Made by a program: the position numbers and the translations under genes. From Neopestalotiopsis rosae (Eukaryota; Ascomycota; Sordariomycetes; Amphisphaeriales; Sporocadaceae): DNA of 64,000 nt. The notes under the pieces were generated by a model, which saw only the letters and a list, made by a program, of their open reading frames with translations, was not told the DNA's origin and did no database searches. The stretch covers positions 2,604,001-2,668,000 of the forward strand of contig JALGAS010000004.1 in NCBI GenBank assembly GCA_023078685.1, written 5' to 3'. Shown in pieces: positions 12,242 through 24,032 of this stretch. Each line of letters begins with the position of its first letter. Position 1 is the first letter of the stretch.

Positions 12242-12721
12242 TCAAGTCTCCTCCACCCTCTCCTCTGGCTTGCGCCTGGCCACGGCACTCCCAAAGACCC
12301 CGCCCGCCAGCCCAGCCACGGCCGCGCCCAGCACCGCGGTCCCGTGGAACGCGGGCCGAAAGAGGCCCCTCTCCAGGTTCCGCAGGTTGCCGAAATACCG
12401 CCCCGTGCCGTACAGGATGCTCCCCGACCCCAGGGCCATGAGGGTCCCCACCAGGACGTGCGAGTGCCGCTTATCCTGCGCCTTGCGGAGGCGCTCCGCT
12501 TCCACTTGTTCCGGGGAGGTCTGCTGAATGAGTTGGTGTTGGGGAACGAGTTCCGAGAGGTCCAGCTGCGAGAACCGCTCCACGGCGATGCCGAGCGCCA
12601 CGAACCCGAGGCCCGTCCGGATCCAGGCCAGGAACGTCCGCTCCGAGGCCAGGTGGTCGCGCGCCACGGAGCCCGTGTTCTTGTAGACGGGCGTGGCGAA
12701 GCGCGACCAAAAGGACGACAT
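12242..12721 (-). CDS. DUF202 family membrane protein
   Basis: Single-exon gene of 159 residues. I chose ATG at 12721 (MSSFWSRFATP) because the in-frame extension upstream has no ATG and the bases before it (CCACCAAAAAA) suit a fungal start. RDHLASERTFLAWIRTGLGF is the conserved DUF202 motif, ending in the first membrane segment. Two further hydrophobic segments follow (HVLVGTLMALGSGSILYGTG and GTAVLGAAVAGLAGGVFGSA), separated by a charged loop QVEAERLRKAQDKR. Fungal members are small three-span proteins of unknown biochemical function, some linked to vacuolar or plasma-membrane localisation. The coding sequence is strikingly GC-rich compared with its flanks. Confidence 0.9.
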   Translation of the reverse strand: MSSFWSRFATPVYKNTGSVARDHLASERTFLAWIRTGLGFVALGIAVERFSQLDLSELVPQHQLIQQTSPEQVEAERLRKAQDKRHSHVLVGTLMALGSGSILYGTGRYFGNLRNLERGLFRPAFHGTAVLGAAVAGLAGGVFGSAVARRKPEERVEET

Positions 12722-13852
12722 TTTTTTGGTGGCAGTCAAATAACGCCTGTTGTGTCTGTGTGTGTGTCCTCGCTCAGCCGATCAAGGAGTAACGAAAGCG
12801 ATAGGCGGATCCCTATGGTCCGACGATCGCGACCAATATCATGAGTTTTAAAGTTGCTCATGTCCTGGATCCAAACAGGAAAAACCGGAGACGCGCCGCT
12901 AATCTGGGTACGAGTATAGAAACCCATCTCATTGGCCCGTGCTCTGGGCTGAAGCTCAATGACATACACTTTGTAAGTCGCTATCAATTTAACAATCAGT
13001 ATCATTACGTACCTTACCGGACATGTTACGAGCCATTGGTTCATTTGTTGTTCGAATCAAAAGTAGACGTCTCACTAGACACTTCTATTGGTTGGCTAGT
13101 ACGTAAGAATACTGTCACGTTGGAGAAGTTCAATACCGCAAACTCTCACAATTATATCGACAAAGAATCGTGCCAACATCATCATTATTTAAAGTACACC
13201 ACGAATCAATGAGCGGTCTGTTCTACTCAAAGAGGGCAGGCCACTTGTATATCATCGCCGGCATTAATCGCTAAAGGATGGCGTCTCGACTGAGGCAAAC
13301 ACCCGATCGATATGGGGGGTATCGTGCTTGCAGAAATGAGTCGCAATAACCAAAGCCATAGAATACATGATACGTAGGGGCCAAGACGAAATCCAAGAAT
13401 CAAGGTGTGGGACAAGGAAAAGTGCAATCGTGAAACGAAACAACATGAAATGCAAACGCCATGTAATCAAATGAGCCGTGAGGCTTTTCCTCTTGTGCAG
13501 CCGCGAGGCTCCTTCATTCTTTCATGATACCACAGTATATTCTTGAGCAATCGGCGGTCCGATCGGTTGTTCTTTTTTGTTTTATATCCTTTTTGGTTCT
13601 TTCAATCATCCTGATAGCAGCAGTGCTGCGAATTTTGCTTGGTCGGTGTTGGAATAATCCAACCAATATTCAAGAACAAGCAGATGCGTCGGGCCGCTCT
13701 ACATTGTCCATAAGCTTTTTTTATTTCGTTTTTCCAAATCGGCGATGGCTTCATTTCATCATTCAAATCCTTTTTTGTTTTTTCTTCTCGTCTCAACATT
13801 GTCGTTGGCACATATCAATACATGGCCACGCCAGTTGCAAAGAAGCCGCACT
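12722..13852. other. Intergenic region upstream of the DUF202 gene
   Basis: About 1.1 kb, AT-rich, holding the DUF202 promoter and the 3' region of the CNL1-like gene. No coding region can be supported. Confidence 0.55.
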
Positions 13853-14392
13853 CTAGTGGCGGTGTCGTCTACCAGACGAGCTTCCCTCATGTCGTTGCGA
13901 GTGACTGTGGCTGTGCCGGTGGTGGTGGTGACCGTCCCGCCGTGACGAGCTTGAGTGGTCCAGCTCGCGTTCCAGTGATTCGACCCGCGAACGGTACTGT
14001 CTTACGATGTCTCTTATGTGCCGGATGCGATCAAAGTCCAGCTCCAACTCATCTATCTGCGTCATGATGGCATTGAAGCGCGCGATTTCGGCATCGGCAT
14101 TGTCAATGATGTTTCCTGCGTGGTCATATTGTTGCATGGTCACAATGGAACTTTGCTCGCTCAAGTACTCGATTCGCTGCTGGATCTGTTGCATCAGGCG
14201 GTTCAGGTGGGACGAAAGAGCATGCAAGCTCGAACTATCCAAAAGCAGTCGACCCTGTGAGGACGCACGACTTGCGGCTCGCGAAGAAGAGGACCCCGCA
14301 GCTTGTGTCTGGTGGTAGCGAAGAAGCTGGATCTCGTCTTCCGTCAGGCCCAGTTGTGTATCTGGGACCGTATTCGCCTCGGACGACGGCAT
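13853..14392 (-). CDS. cnl1: Probable BLOC-1 subunit CNL1-like coiled-coil protein
   Basis: Intronless, 179 residues. The N-terminal QLGLTEDEIQLLRYHQ is a short conserved helix, followed by a Ser/Ala-rich linker, then a coiled coil over roughly residues 55-145 (SSHLNRLMQQIQQRIEYLSE, DAEIARFNAIMTQIDELE, DIVRQYRSRVESLERELD). This plan fits the fungal CNL1 subunit of the BLOC-1 endosomal complex, which acts with Vps33/BLOS-like proteins on endosome maturation. The match is by length, N-terminal motif and coiled-coil pattern from memory, so the family call is moderate. The C-terminal 30 residues are almost only His, Ser and Arg, which I cannot relate to BLOC-1 function. Confidence 0.62.
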   Translation of the reverse strand: MPSSEANTVPDTQLGLTEDEIQLLRYHQTQAAGSSSSRAASRASSQGRLLLDSSSLHALSSHLNRLMQQIQQRIEYLSEQSSIVTMQQYDHAGNIIDNADAEIARFNAIMTQIDELELDFDRIRHIRDIVRQYRSRVESLERELDHSSSSRRDGHHHHRHSHSHSQRHEGSSSGRRHRH

Positions 14393-17300
14393 GGCGCTGC
14401 CACAAGAAGATCTGCGCCTTGTGCCTCAAAGCAGCAGCCACTCGATTCCTTCCTGGCTACAGATTGATGACAGCTGGGTATCGTGCAGCTTCGGCCGTAC
14501 AGAGCAGGGATTGGATCGTCGGCAGAAGCGGCTGCGGCGCGCCGTGGGGCGATTGCGGATGCAACGTCGTCTTGTATCGTGGGGAGAAGGCAACCGGACG
14601 GCCAGCTCTTGGTCAAGCGTCGAGTCTGGCAGCGCTCCGGGCCTCATTGTCTCAAGCGGTCAGATGGATAAGATCATTGCAGAAGTTCCATGGCAAGAGG
14701 TCAAGAGCTGAGGCGCCGCCGGGCAGCCGGGGGGAAAGCAACAGACGGACGGACGTATTATCACCACCTGGATAAGGGACGACGGGAGGAGGGGAGGCGA
14801 GGTTGGGCGGCGGCGGCGGCGGTACAATGACGACTTTTTTTTTTTCTTTGGCTCGTTCGGAGGGGTTTGAGCGATCCAGCGAGCGAGCGACCAGGCTGGA
14901 AAGCTTTTTGGTGATACAGGAAGGACTGGTGTGAACCAGCTCCAGGCAAGGCACCCACACCCACACAGAGTCTTACTTTTCTTCTTATTGCGCGCTCACA
15001 CCTCCACTAACAAACACGCTATGTTGCCGTGGACGGTGGTTTGTTTCGACGGCACGGAGATGAGGACAATTGCTTCTTCCGCCGTCAAGTCGCATTAGTT
15101 GAAAGGTTATTGGAGTGAGCTCAAGGAGCTTGGGAGCCTGAAGTTCGCGAACTGCTGCTTGCTTGGACCTATTTAAATGATGGCAGACCGGTCGACTTTT
15201 CTTGTGTATTGCGCCGATGAAAGCCTCGTGGGTTGATGCGTGCGGCTGCCGGAATCCTAGAGACAAGGGGATATGTACAACCCCCAAACTGAGACCGGTC
15301 GTTTGTGTATTATGTACTGTACCCTACGTACAGTACACATAGACAATCCTGGAGGGGGTTTCGTCCGTTCGTCGCGTGTGTATGGGCGGCGGTTTGAGCT
15401 GTGACGGACTATGTATGGTGGTATTTAGAGACAAGCCACCGGCCGAGGATTGTATCGAGGGTAGGACGCCAAGGTACGATGGGGTGTGGTCGCATTGACT
15501 CAAAGGATTTGTCCGCGATAGAAGGGAAACTCTGCTCCAATTCAGTCCTTGTATGGAGTCAGATAATCCATGAGTCGTCGGGTCTGTGGCCTGCACCTTT
15601 TTAGACTTCAGCTCCTCGGCAGGGGAAGAGAAAAGCAAAAAAAAGATGCGCAAAGCTTCCTGACGCGTGTGTGTTTTTTCAGAGCTGCAGACGAACTGCA
15701 GAGGAGCAAATCGTTGATTGATCTCTGGATGGGAAACTGGGGGGTGGAGGAGGGGGAACCACAATTGAACCCTCCAAAAGTCTGCCCTTGCGCCAGTGGG
15801 TTTGGGGGGGTTGAACCGGTTGATCTATGACCCAGAAAACTTCCTAATGTTCTCATAGTGGGCCACACGGCTCCTAGGACCCTTGTAGCACTTCAACTCC
15901 AGCGTATCGCGCACGCCGCAAAGATACCCTGACTTACAACATTGGATCTGACCTTGGATCATCACATCCCTTGAACCTTTTTGCAAACCCACGTTGCGGC
16001 ATTTGAGGGCGCCTGAGGGGGACTGTTCGATTCTCAACGAGGCCACTGTCTCTACTGAAATGAAGAGTCTCTTTTTGAAATTGGGATCCCGTTGTAGATG
16101 ATGGCAGGCTTGGAACACCAACATTACTATCATCTCCTCGGCGTCTCGAGCAGACTTACAGATTTCACCTCGGCGGAAGGTCGCGATTGATAGGACCCGA
16201 CCGGTTCTGTAGCAGCCACACTCTCACCGAAAAGAAGTGCCACCCCCACATGCAAGCAACCAGCATGGTAAACATGGGGTTTGGGAGGTCTGGGGAGAGA
16301 ATCCAACGAGAGTTGAGCGCTGTGCCTGGGGGGTATAATAAGCTGACTTGGATTAGAATACCTACCTCACCGTAGCGCGCGCATCTCCTTGCAAAAGTGC
16401 TCGTTTGACGTTGCTGGTTGGTCCCGTCTGGCCGGTTTGCTTGGAGATCATTTGCCGGTTGTGGCAACCAAAGCTTGTCAGATGCCCGCAATCCTCGCTC
16501 TCCGATGAAACACACCCATCGAACCTCTATATAGTCCATGGAATCATGGAATGCATTCCTTCTGCCTACACGTATTTATACCCTGGAAGCGCTGCCACCA
16601 CCCCTCGGTACATCTTCTACTACCGGATCGTCATCGCATATTGATCATATTCAAATGTTTATCCTACGTCTTTTGGACGTTAGGAGGAGCATGATTATAT
16701 AGAATTGGAGATATATGATACCAATGACAGGAAGCAAGGGAGCAACGCGGGCGATTCCGAACCATCAATTATAGACCATGAAACGGACTGAGTTCTTCCG
16801 CTTCGCTTGCCGGACCATCCAAAGGCAACCTGGTCACGCTCGTGACAGATATCCTAGTATCCCTCTTCGCCGAGACGAGCTCCCGAGGTCCTAATGCTAC
16901 GTCATTTGATACCCCGTCTTCATAATCACCCGAATTCCCGCGGAGGCAATGCAACGTAAATCATCCCTTTCGTTGTATGCTGATCGGGATCTCCAAAGTG
17001 TCAACCACTGCAGCAAGCATGCAGGCACGGGATCTCACTTGGTGATTGTATATGCTATTGGGTGAAGCCGCATGGGGTCAATCAGATCTAGAGCCTCGGA
17101 TGTTTCTGGAATATTTCTATATCTCGCACGTGGGATGAGCGCGGACCGTCAAACTCATGATAATACCTCAACGTTCTTGTACTTTCAGAAGTTCCCGCCA
17201 CCCGAGGGTCATCGTCGACTTAACCTTGTAAGATCTGGAACTATATTGTCAGCACGTCCCAAATAAATATCTGAGGTCAGGTAATGGAGAGAGACTTGAA

Positions 17301-20300
17301 ATATATGTGACCGAAGAGCTAAGATAGCCTCATGTATCAAATGAAGGTGTTCGTGAACTCATCTTTATGCTTATGCGGCTATGATTCGAAGATTCATACG
17401 TAGTTGTCCGAAGTTCTCATGTTGAACATAGTGTTACGACTCTTTCTCGCCTCCGTGAACTGCCGTTCGCCTCAACCACAGTCCTTGTGTTAAGGCTGTC
17501 ATAATGGGTACAACGGTATCAGTATTATTCAGAGGGCCGGCTTGTTGTATAGATTCACTGTGTAAGTGACAAGATAAATTTATGCTCTTGAATGATCAAG
17601 GAACTTTCAGATCTTCTCTGGCCGAGTAGCAACTACCAAAAGATTATTGTGCATCTGATATGTACAAACGTTAAGCCCAATGGATCATATCTATCAAGTC
17701 AGGTCAGAGCTATAACACTTCATGGACGGTATGAAGTGATTACGCCTCAAATACGAGTAATGACAAGTGATGATTATGCATGATCGATGCTTGTGGAGTT
17801 GTTGCTATGGACACCACATTTCAGACGTTGCGACCTGAACAGAATATGTCGCAAAACCAAGAGTAAATGAAACCAATCACAAACATTGAGCTTCTCCGTT
17901 GGATGATCCGTTTTATAGCTTACTTCTCGCTCATCATCATGAAGCGATGAGCTATGGGAGAAGTCATATATGTGCATGACATCAAAGTCCTTGATGATGT
18001 GCATGTCGATATTACCCGAGTTGACAGCCGCAAATGCAGCCCAGTATTGACGTGCCGGCAGCCAGCCATAAGCTGCAGGTTGAACTCTATCCGATCGTCC
18101 AACTAAAAGCAGTCGAGGATCCGTACCTTGCGGATGCCGAACTGCTGATATTTATGGTCATTTTCATGAGCGGCTTCGTAGTGTATATTGAGCCTTTAAA
18201 TGTAGGCGGGGCTCCGTTACTTTTCTCGTGCTACCCGTTGTATATTGTATGATCACCAATGGACCGACCTAGAATATCTACCAGTGTCGCAGCGACAGTG
18301 AAGATGGCAGATCTGCGACTACAACAAGATGACGGCCGCGAATGCAATTGCTGCTTGGTGTGTGATCTTCACACCTAGTGTAGTGTAAGCCGGTTGTTCA
18401 ATAGCTGCTGGGTTAGTTGGAGAGATACGTAGAACAGCTCAGAACCCACCTACAATCTCCAAAGACTGTGCCTTGGGACTTCAAAAGCTGGCTGTTGGCC
18501 CTTGAACTATAGTTGTCTAGGTAAGACACTAAACTCCCAGGAACAGAGGTTATCAGGACATGCTCGGTGCCTGGCTGTACCTGTATTCCCCACTAGCACC
18601 ACTACCAAAAGGTACTGCACCACCACCGAGAAGGCGTGGAAATGAGCATAAGCATGGCGCCATGGGCTACCACCTGGACAGGTACACAATGTAGATTAAT
18701 GCAAATGTATGATTTAATTGCAGGCGATTGCAACCAAAGCGATATGTTATGCTCCTCTTGGAGAATAGATGACCACTGTTATTCGTTTAGAAACCATAAG
18801 AGGTGGATTTAGGCCGGCAGTGACGGACAGCTTCCAGCTCCAGCAGGGTCCTCTGCGATACTTGGGTGCACCGCAAATCTCGTACCTCTGAGGCGCGATG
18901 ATTGCAATGCCTTTTAAGGTGGAGGCCAAAAGCCAAGGGCCGTTGATAGTCTCGCTCTCGGAGCGAGAGCTAAGCCTGATGTTGCTAGACATACTTTCAC
19001 TGGCTCCGCACTTGATCAGATCAAGAAATCAGGATTCTCCCAAAATGGCCAAACTCGTGGGTGGATGGAGCAGTGCAAGAGTCAGTGTCATCAGCGATGG
19101 CAGAGTGTAGCTACCGTAGCTATGCGCCCGTCAAATTCTTGGTTTCTCGCACCGACAATCGCCAGTACAGTCAGTACTGAAGTGGTATATTTATAATCTC
19201 CCACCTAAATGTGTTTGCCTACATGTCTAATTCCTTATGCTCAACACGAAAAGTCGTGATGGAAGGGGCTTGCACAGCCTAGGCTTGCGTACGTCCATGT
19301 CTGGGCCTCTTGTCTGGGTCGAGCGCAGCGCCAGTGCTCAACCTCTTTGCTTGGATGACCTCGTCAAAAGGCATGTGTACGTCGTGTGTGCGGATCCCCC
19401 TAGATCGATCAGATTGCCACGGGCCGTTTCCTAGCGGTGACACGGCGTTTGTGTCATTGTAAGAGAGTGAGATAGTACTGTAAAGGTTTGCGCATGACCT
19501 GAGCTTGGGAAACAAGAAGACTTCCTGCCTTTTTCTTTAACTTTGGTCGTATGTACATTAAATGTTCAAGACCTTTTCGGGGTCACGAAACTGATGAATC
19601 ACTGCCGACCTGCAAGCCCCAGCCTTTCCTTGCGACAGTTCCTTCTGAGCCCTTGCGTCCGAGATGCAACATTAGAGGCCAAATATCTCCCGCTTACCCA
19701 ACGTTCGTTTTATGGGGGTTTGCCGAATGGGGAGATCAACCCCTTCTCCATCTTCTCCACCTTGTGCATGTCTCCCAGGGTCTTCGCAGCAGCTCCTTCA
19801 GAACCCCAACTCCATTTCGAGCTCCAAAAAACGTCAAAAAGCATCTCTGGTGGTGCTAGTGTCGAGGGGTGTGTAATCGGCAACTCTACGGATGCAGGTA
19901 CCTACCTTGATACTCTAGGGGAATCCAACAGTCTGCACATTTGGCGTTTGTGCGCAATCAGATAATAACACAAAAACTCAACCGCGACGCGGTTCCCATA
20001 AAAAAAAACATACGCAAAAGAAACCCGACATCCAGACCCTGAGGTATCATTGAGCCCTGGAGCCGATTCAATTTCAATCAAATACAGGTACCTGCCAACC
20101 TGACTGCCCTGTCCGCCCAAAACATCACAACCATCCGTGTTCTCCCCGCCACTAACCTCTACTGGACCTGCAAGACCTGGACCTGGACCTTGGACCCTGT
20201 CCCCGGCTTGACGTACCCAGCCCAGTGCTCTCCACCTAAAAAGAACGAACGCGCGCCACCCTCTCCTGCCATTCGCCCTTCCTGCTGGCTTGCCTTTGCT

Positions 20301-20708
20301 TGCTTCTTTATTACTTACATCCAGTTGCTTGCTCCCCTCAGCTGCGCCTCCAGGTTTCAACCTATTGGCCGTTCTTGATACGAGCTGCACACCACTCGTT
20401 ATCATCGTATTTCCTCAGACTTGTCACCCATCGTCGGAATCATAAGCTTTGAGAAAGCTCTTATCATATCGGCTTTGACGCGACAAGTAGTTGAGGCACC
20501 TACTCTCGCTACCTAGCTAGCAGAACAGAGATCCTCCTCATTTCGATACAAATCCACTCTCGAGGCCTGCGAATCTCCGTGCGCAATATTGGTTTTCCTT
20601 GGGGTGCCACTCACTACCTAGAAATCCTCAACCAAACTCCCGCAGCATCCAGTCTGTACTTTGTGCAATTCTAGACCACTTCTATGCAGTAAACCCCAAG
20701 CATCCGCC
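14393..20708. other. 6.3 kb gene-poor region
   Basis: No gene can be supported. Contents seen: a GGC trinucleotide run at 14808-14822, a 9-bp-arm inverted repeat at 15313-15337, a possible small spliced minus-strand transcript at about 15.8-16.5 kb (described under findings), AT-rich sequence from 16.6 to 19.2 kb, and an ACCTGG-type short repeat near 20175-20195. The last kilobase is probably the promoter and long leader of the gene starting at 20709. No transposase, reverse transcriptase or terminal repeat was recognised. Confidence 0.5.
15313..15337. repeat. Inverted repeat, 9-bp arms
   Basis: TGTACTGTA, a 7-base spacer, then TACAGTACA: perfect 9-bp arms able to form a hairpin or serve as a palindromic protein site. 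It lies in gene-poor DNA with no adjoining element ends. Confidence 0.7.
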
Positions 20709-21377
20709 ATGATGCCCAAGACCAGTCCCAGGCCGGATGGCCTCAATACTGCCGTCGCGAAACCAGCTCAATCAACACAACCTGCGAAGCGCTTTCAATT
20801 GCCGGCGCTGAACCTCTCTTTGGGCTCCCTGACGGAGGGGACTGACATCCCACCACCCCTTCCTTCGCCAGTACAGGAAGTTCCCACGCCACCAAAGACC
20901 CCGCCGGCCGATGATGCGCCCAAGAAGGAATCGAATGGCGCAGCTCATGTACAGGCCAATGGCTTGGAGACATCTCCCAAGTCAGATGTTTCGAGCTCTA
21001 CGAATGGTGGATTGAAGCGCCCAGTAGACCAAGGTCCTGTATCGCCCACTTACTCGAGCCGCGGCAGCTTGAGACGGTACCTGAGCAAGAATCTACTCCA
21101 CAATGCCTATGATGAGCAGGGTTCTATCAATACCCAAGTTGCTTCGAGACCGCCCAGTCGTACAGCAAGTATTGCAGCAGAAGAGCGAAAGGCCAAGCGT
21201 AGCAGCGGATGGTTCCGACGTCTCCGGTCGACTGATTCAAAACGCAACAGCATGCAACAATTCGAAGAGGTTCAAGTCGTTGAAAAGAAAGAGCCACCGC
21301 CGCCCACAATTCCAGAAATGAGCGCCTTCAAGATTGACACGGCAATTGGCGATGACCTCTTCAAAGAGATCAAATAA
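20709..21377 (+). CDS. Conserved-looking disordered protein of unknown function
   Basis: Intronless, 222 residues; I do not recognise the family. Start chosen at the first in-frame ATG (MMPKTSPRPDG). The N-terminal half is Pro/Ser/Thr-rich (QLPALNLSLGSLTEG, then PPPLPSPVQEVPTPPKTPP). The middle holds a more ordered SSRGSLRRYLSKNLLHNAYD segment. A basic SSGWFRRLRSTDSKRNS stretch and an acidic-to-proline tail (EKKEPPPPTIPEMSAFKI) end in DDLFKEIK. The serine-arginine patches are likely phosphosites or a 14-3-3-type target; that is inference. The ordered islands and steady codon use support a real gene. A pyrimidine-rich leader precedes it. Confidence 0.7.
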   Translation: MMPKTSPRPDGLNTAVAKPAQSTQPAKRFQLPALNLSLGSLTEGTDIPPPLPSPVQEVPTPPKTPPADDAPKKESNGAAHVQANGLETSPKSDVSSSTNGGLKRPVDQGPVSPTYSSRGSLRRYLSKNLLHNAYDEQGSINTQVASRPPSRTASIAAEERKAKRSSGWFRRLRSTDSKRNSMQQFEEVQVVEKKEPPPPTIPEMSAFKIDTAIGDDLFKEIK

Positions 21378-22700
21378 TGGGCACACATCCAGCTAGGACA
21401 CTTTCCATTATGACTGCTCACTACGACGACAACAAGGCAGCTTGCAAACGAACAGACGCCACGCGTTCTGTGACGAGTCAATGAACCTCGTCTTTGATCA
21501 TGGACCTTCTGGAACGACAAAATTGCGACCATTTCTACGACCCAATCATTATTGCATCACAAAACACTAATTGGCACGATATTCAAAGGCGGCCATAATT
21601 TGATACCCAGCTCCTATGCGAGCTCATTCATCGACACGACGTCAAATTTTCTATTAACTTGCTTTCTTCAACTACTACTGAAAAACTACTCCCCTTACGC
21701 TATATTTGTTTTTATATCAGGATTCGACATTTGTCACGGAAACCGAAAGCGCCAACCTCACAGCTATTGTATTCGTCAGATCTTGTGCTTATCTGTTCGA
21801 AAGGAGAGATGGGGGATCAATATCAATGGCTGAGGTATCTTCTCACCAATCACACCCGATGAAGATGAGGAAGAAGCACACGGGCTCAAGGGGAAAGAGG
21901 AAGACCTTGGAAGAGAGGTCCTTCTAGGCGCCTGAGGGCCCATTGCGAAGCCAGATGGCAGAGGCACTATCTGACTTTGTCCATCGATCAACGTCATCTG
22001 CTACGTGCTCATGGGATAATGAGAGCGATTGACGTTTTGGATTCATTTTTCTCAAAGGGGAATTTATTACTAGGAATGGGGTTTTGCAGCATCTACCGCA
22101 GCATGTAAGAAAAGAGTCATTCCCCTAAGAACACAATATTCTGTTCCAGCGCTTCTCACAGTATGAAGTGGGAAGTGGCAGAGCTTCAACATTACTCGCT
22201 TCAAGTTTCGCCTATGCCTCGTGACCAATGTTTGGATTAGGTGCTTGCCATTGTTTACATCCCATTGCGGCATAACCACGCGAATCATGGCAAAAAAAGC
22301 ATCGCCACAAAAGTCCGTGAGACAAGATGCAACCTTCGAGCCACATCCGAGTTTAAAGTATGGTAAATAGCAAGTTGGCCATCGCGTGGGTCAGGAACCC
22401 GTACGAGCCGTATAAGCCATGAACGTCAAGCTCTAACCAATCAACTAAACTTGTTGGGTGTGGGGATCGAGGAGCTCGAGCTATGGACCAGCGGCACCTC
22501 TAACGTCATTGCCGAGCTGCTGCCGATTCAGAGCTCCAGAAGCTCCGAGACCCTTATTGCCCAGCCGACCACGACCACTTATTTTTCTTTCCCGTCTGAG
22601 TTGCATAAGTGAAACGGCATAACCTCTAGAGCCTCCTGCAAGGCACCACGATCGAATTGCGCAATTTAGATTTCCAGATACACAGCAATTGCCCTACCTC
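21378..22700. other. Intergenic region upstream of ETR1
   Basis: About 1.3 kb; nothing beyond 3' untranslated sequence of the preceding gene and the ETR1 promoter can be supported. Confidence 0.55.
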
Positions 22701-24032
22701 ATGGCTTCTGTCAGGTGTCTCAGAGCCCCGGAGGCGTTGTCGAGATGTTCGCCTCGCCCGGCGCAAAGCTCGAGCAGCAAGATGGCTGCGGCCCCACTAA
22801 CACAACGTCGATACAAGTCGGGGCCTTATGGATATACGCAAGCCAAGTCTTTGGTGTTTAGCAAGTTTGGAGAGCCCAAAGACGTATTGAGGTTGGTGAT
22901 ACTTCTTCTTCCAGTGTCTGGTCCGGACCAGAAGCAACCATTCTAGTTATGCATCGCGGGATGGACTGACCCAAAGCTTCACTTCTCTAGGTTACACACA
23001 CATTCCATAAGCCCATCGCTGCCATCCTCGTCTCTACTGCTGCGCACTTTGGCCGCTCCAATCAACCCGGCAGATGTAAACACAATTCAAGGCACATATG
23101 GCGTGAAGCCGTCATTCTCGCCGCTGATCGGCACATCAGAGCCGTCAGTGATCCCGGGCAACGAGGGCGTGTTCGAGGTGGTGTCGGGGTCGGCGTCGAG
23201 CGAGCACGGCGACATCAAGCGGGGCGACTGGGTGATCCCGGCCAAGACGGGCTTCGGCACGTGGCGCACGCACGCCGTGGCCGAGGCGGGCAGCGTGCTG
23301 AAAGTGCAGGAAAAGGAAGGGCTCACGCCCACGCAGGCCGGCACCGTCGCCGTCAACCCGTGCTCGGCCTACCGCATGCTGCGCGACTACGCCGACCCGG
23401 CCCTGCGCGAGGGCGACTGGTTCATCCAGAACGGCGCCAACTCGGGCGTCGGCCGCGCCGCCATACAGCTGGGTCGCCTCTGGGGCTACCGCAGCATCAA
23501 CGTCGTGCGCGCGCGCGACACCCCGGAAAAGACCGAGGCCCTGCGCCGCGAGCTGCTCGACCTGGGCGCCACCCACGTCCTGACCGAGGACGAGTTCCAG
23601 AGCCGCGAGTTCCGCGACAAGGTGGCCGAGTGGACGCGCGGCGGCCGCGAGGGCATCCGCCTCGGCCTCAACTGCGTCGGCGGCAAGTCGGCCCAGGCCA
23701 TGGCCAAGAGCCTCGGCACCTCGGCCAACCTCGTCACCTACGGCGGCATGTCGCGCCAGCCCGTCGCCCTGCCCACGGGTCTCCTCATCTTCAAGGATAT
23801 CCGCTTCGTCGGCTTCTGGCTCAGCCGCTGGGCCGACCGCAACACGGCCGACAAGGCCAGGACCGCCAACGAGATCCTCGGCCTCGTCCGCGAGGGCAAG
23901 TTCCGTGATACGCCCGTCGTGGACGTTCCGTGGTCCTGGGATACCGAGGAAGCATCGTTGACAGAAGCCGTCCAGGGTACGCTGGAAGGCTTCAGGCAAG
24001 GAAAGGGTGTTTTCGTCTTTGGAGAGACGTAA
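22701..24032 (+). CDS. etr1: Mitochondrial trans-2-enoyl-CoA/ACP reductase (MECR/Etr1)
   Basis: Catalyses the last, NADPH-dependent step of mitochondrial type II fatty-acid synthesis, which supplies octanoyl-ACP for lipoate. Exons are 22701-22891 and 22991-24032 (410 residues); the intron has a gttggt donor and keeps the frame into LAAPINPADVNTIQGTYGV, the family signature. The first 40 residues are rich in Arg, Ser and Ala (MASVRCLRAPEALSRCSPRP), a typical mitochondrial presequence. PGNEGVFEVVSGS, then WFIQNGANSGVGRAAIQLGR and INVVRAR mark the medium-chain reductase fold and its NADPH site; no zinc ligands are present, as in all MECR enzymes. Exon 2 is much richer in GC than its surroundings, and because of that its other frames are open for long stretches. 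Confidence 0.94.

Noticed and set aside
14257..14775. 172-codon plus-strand frame overlapping the CNL1-like gene
   Set aside because: No domain, no splice logic, and lies mostly antisense to a coiled-coil protein.
23145..23999. 284-codon minus-strand open frame opposite ETR1
   Set aside because: Caused by high GC in third positions of the real gene; the Ala/Val/Gly/Asp-rich product has no domain.
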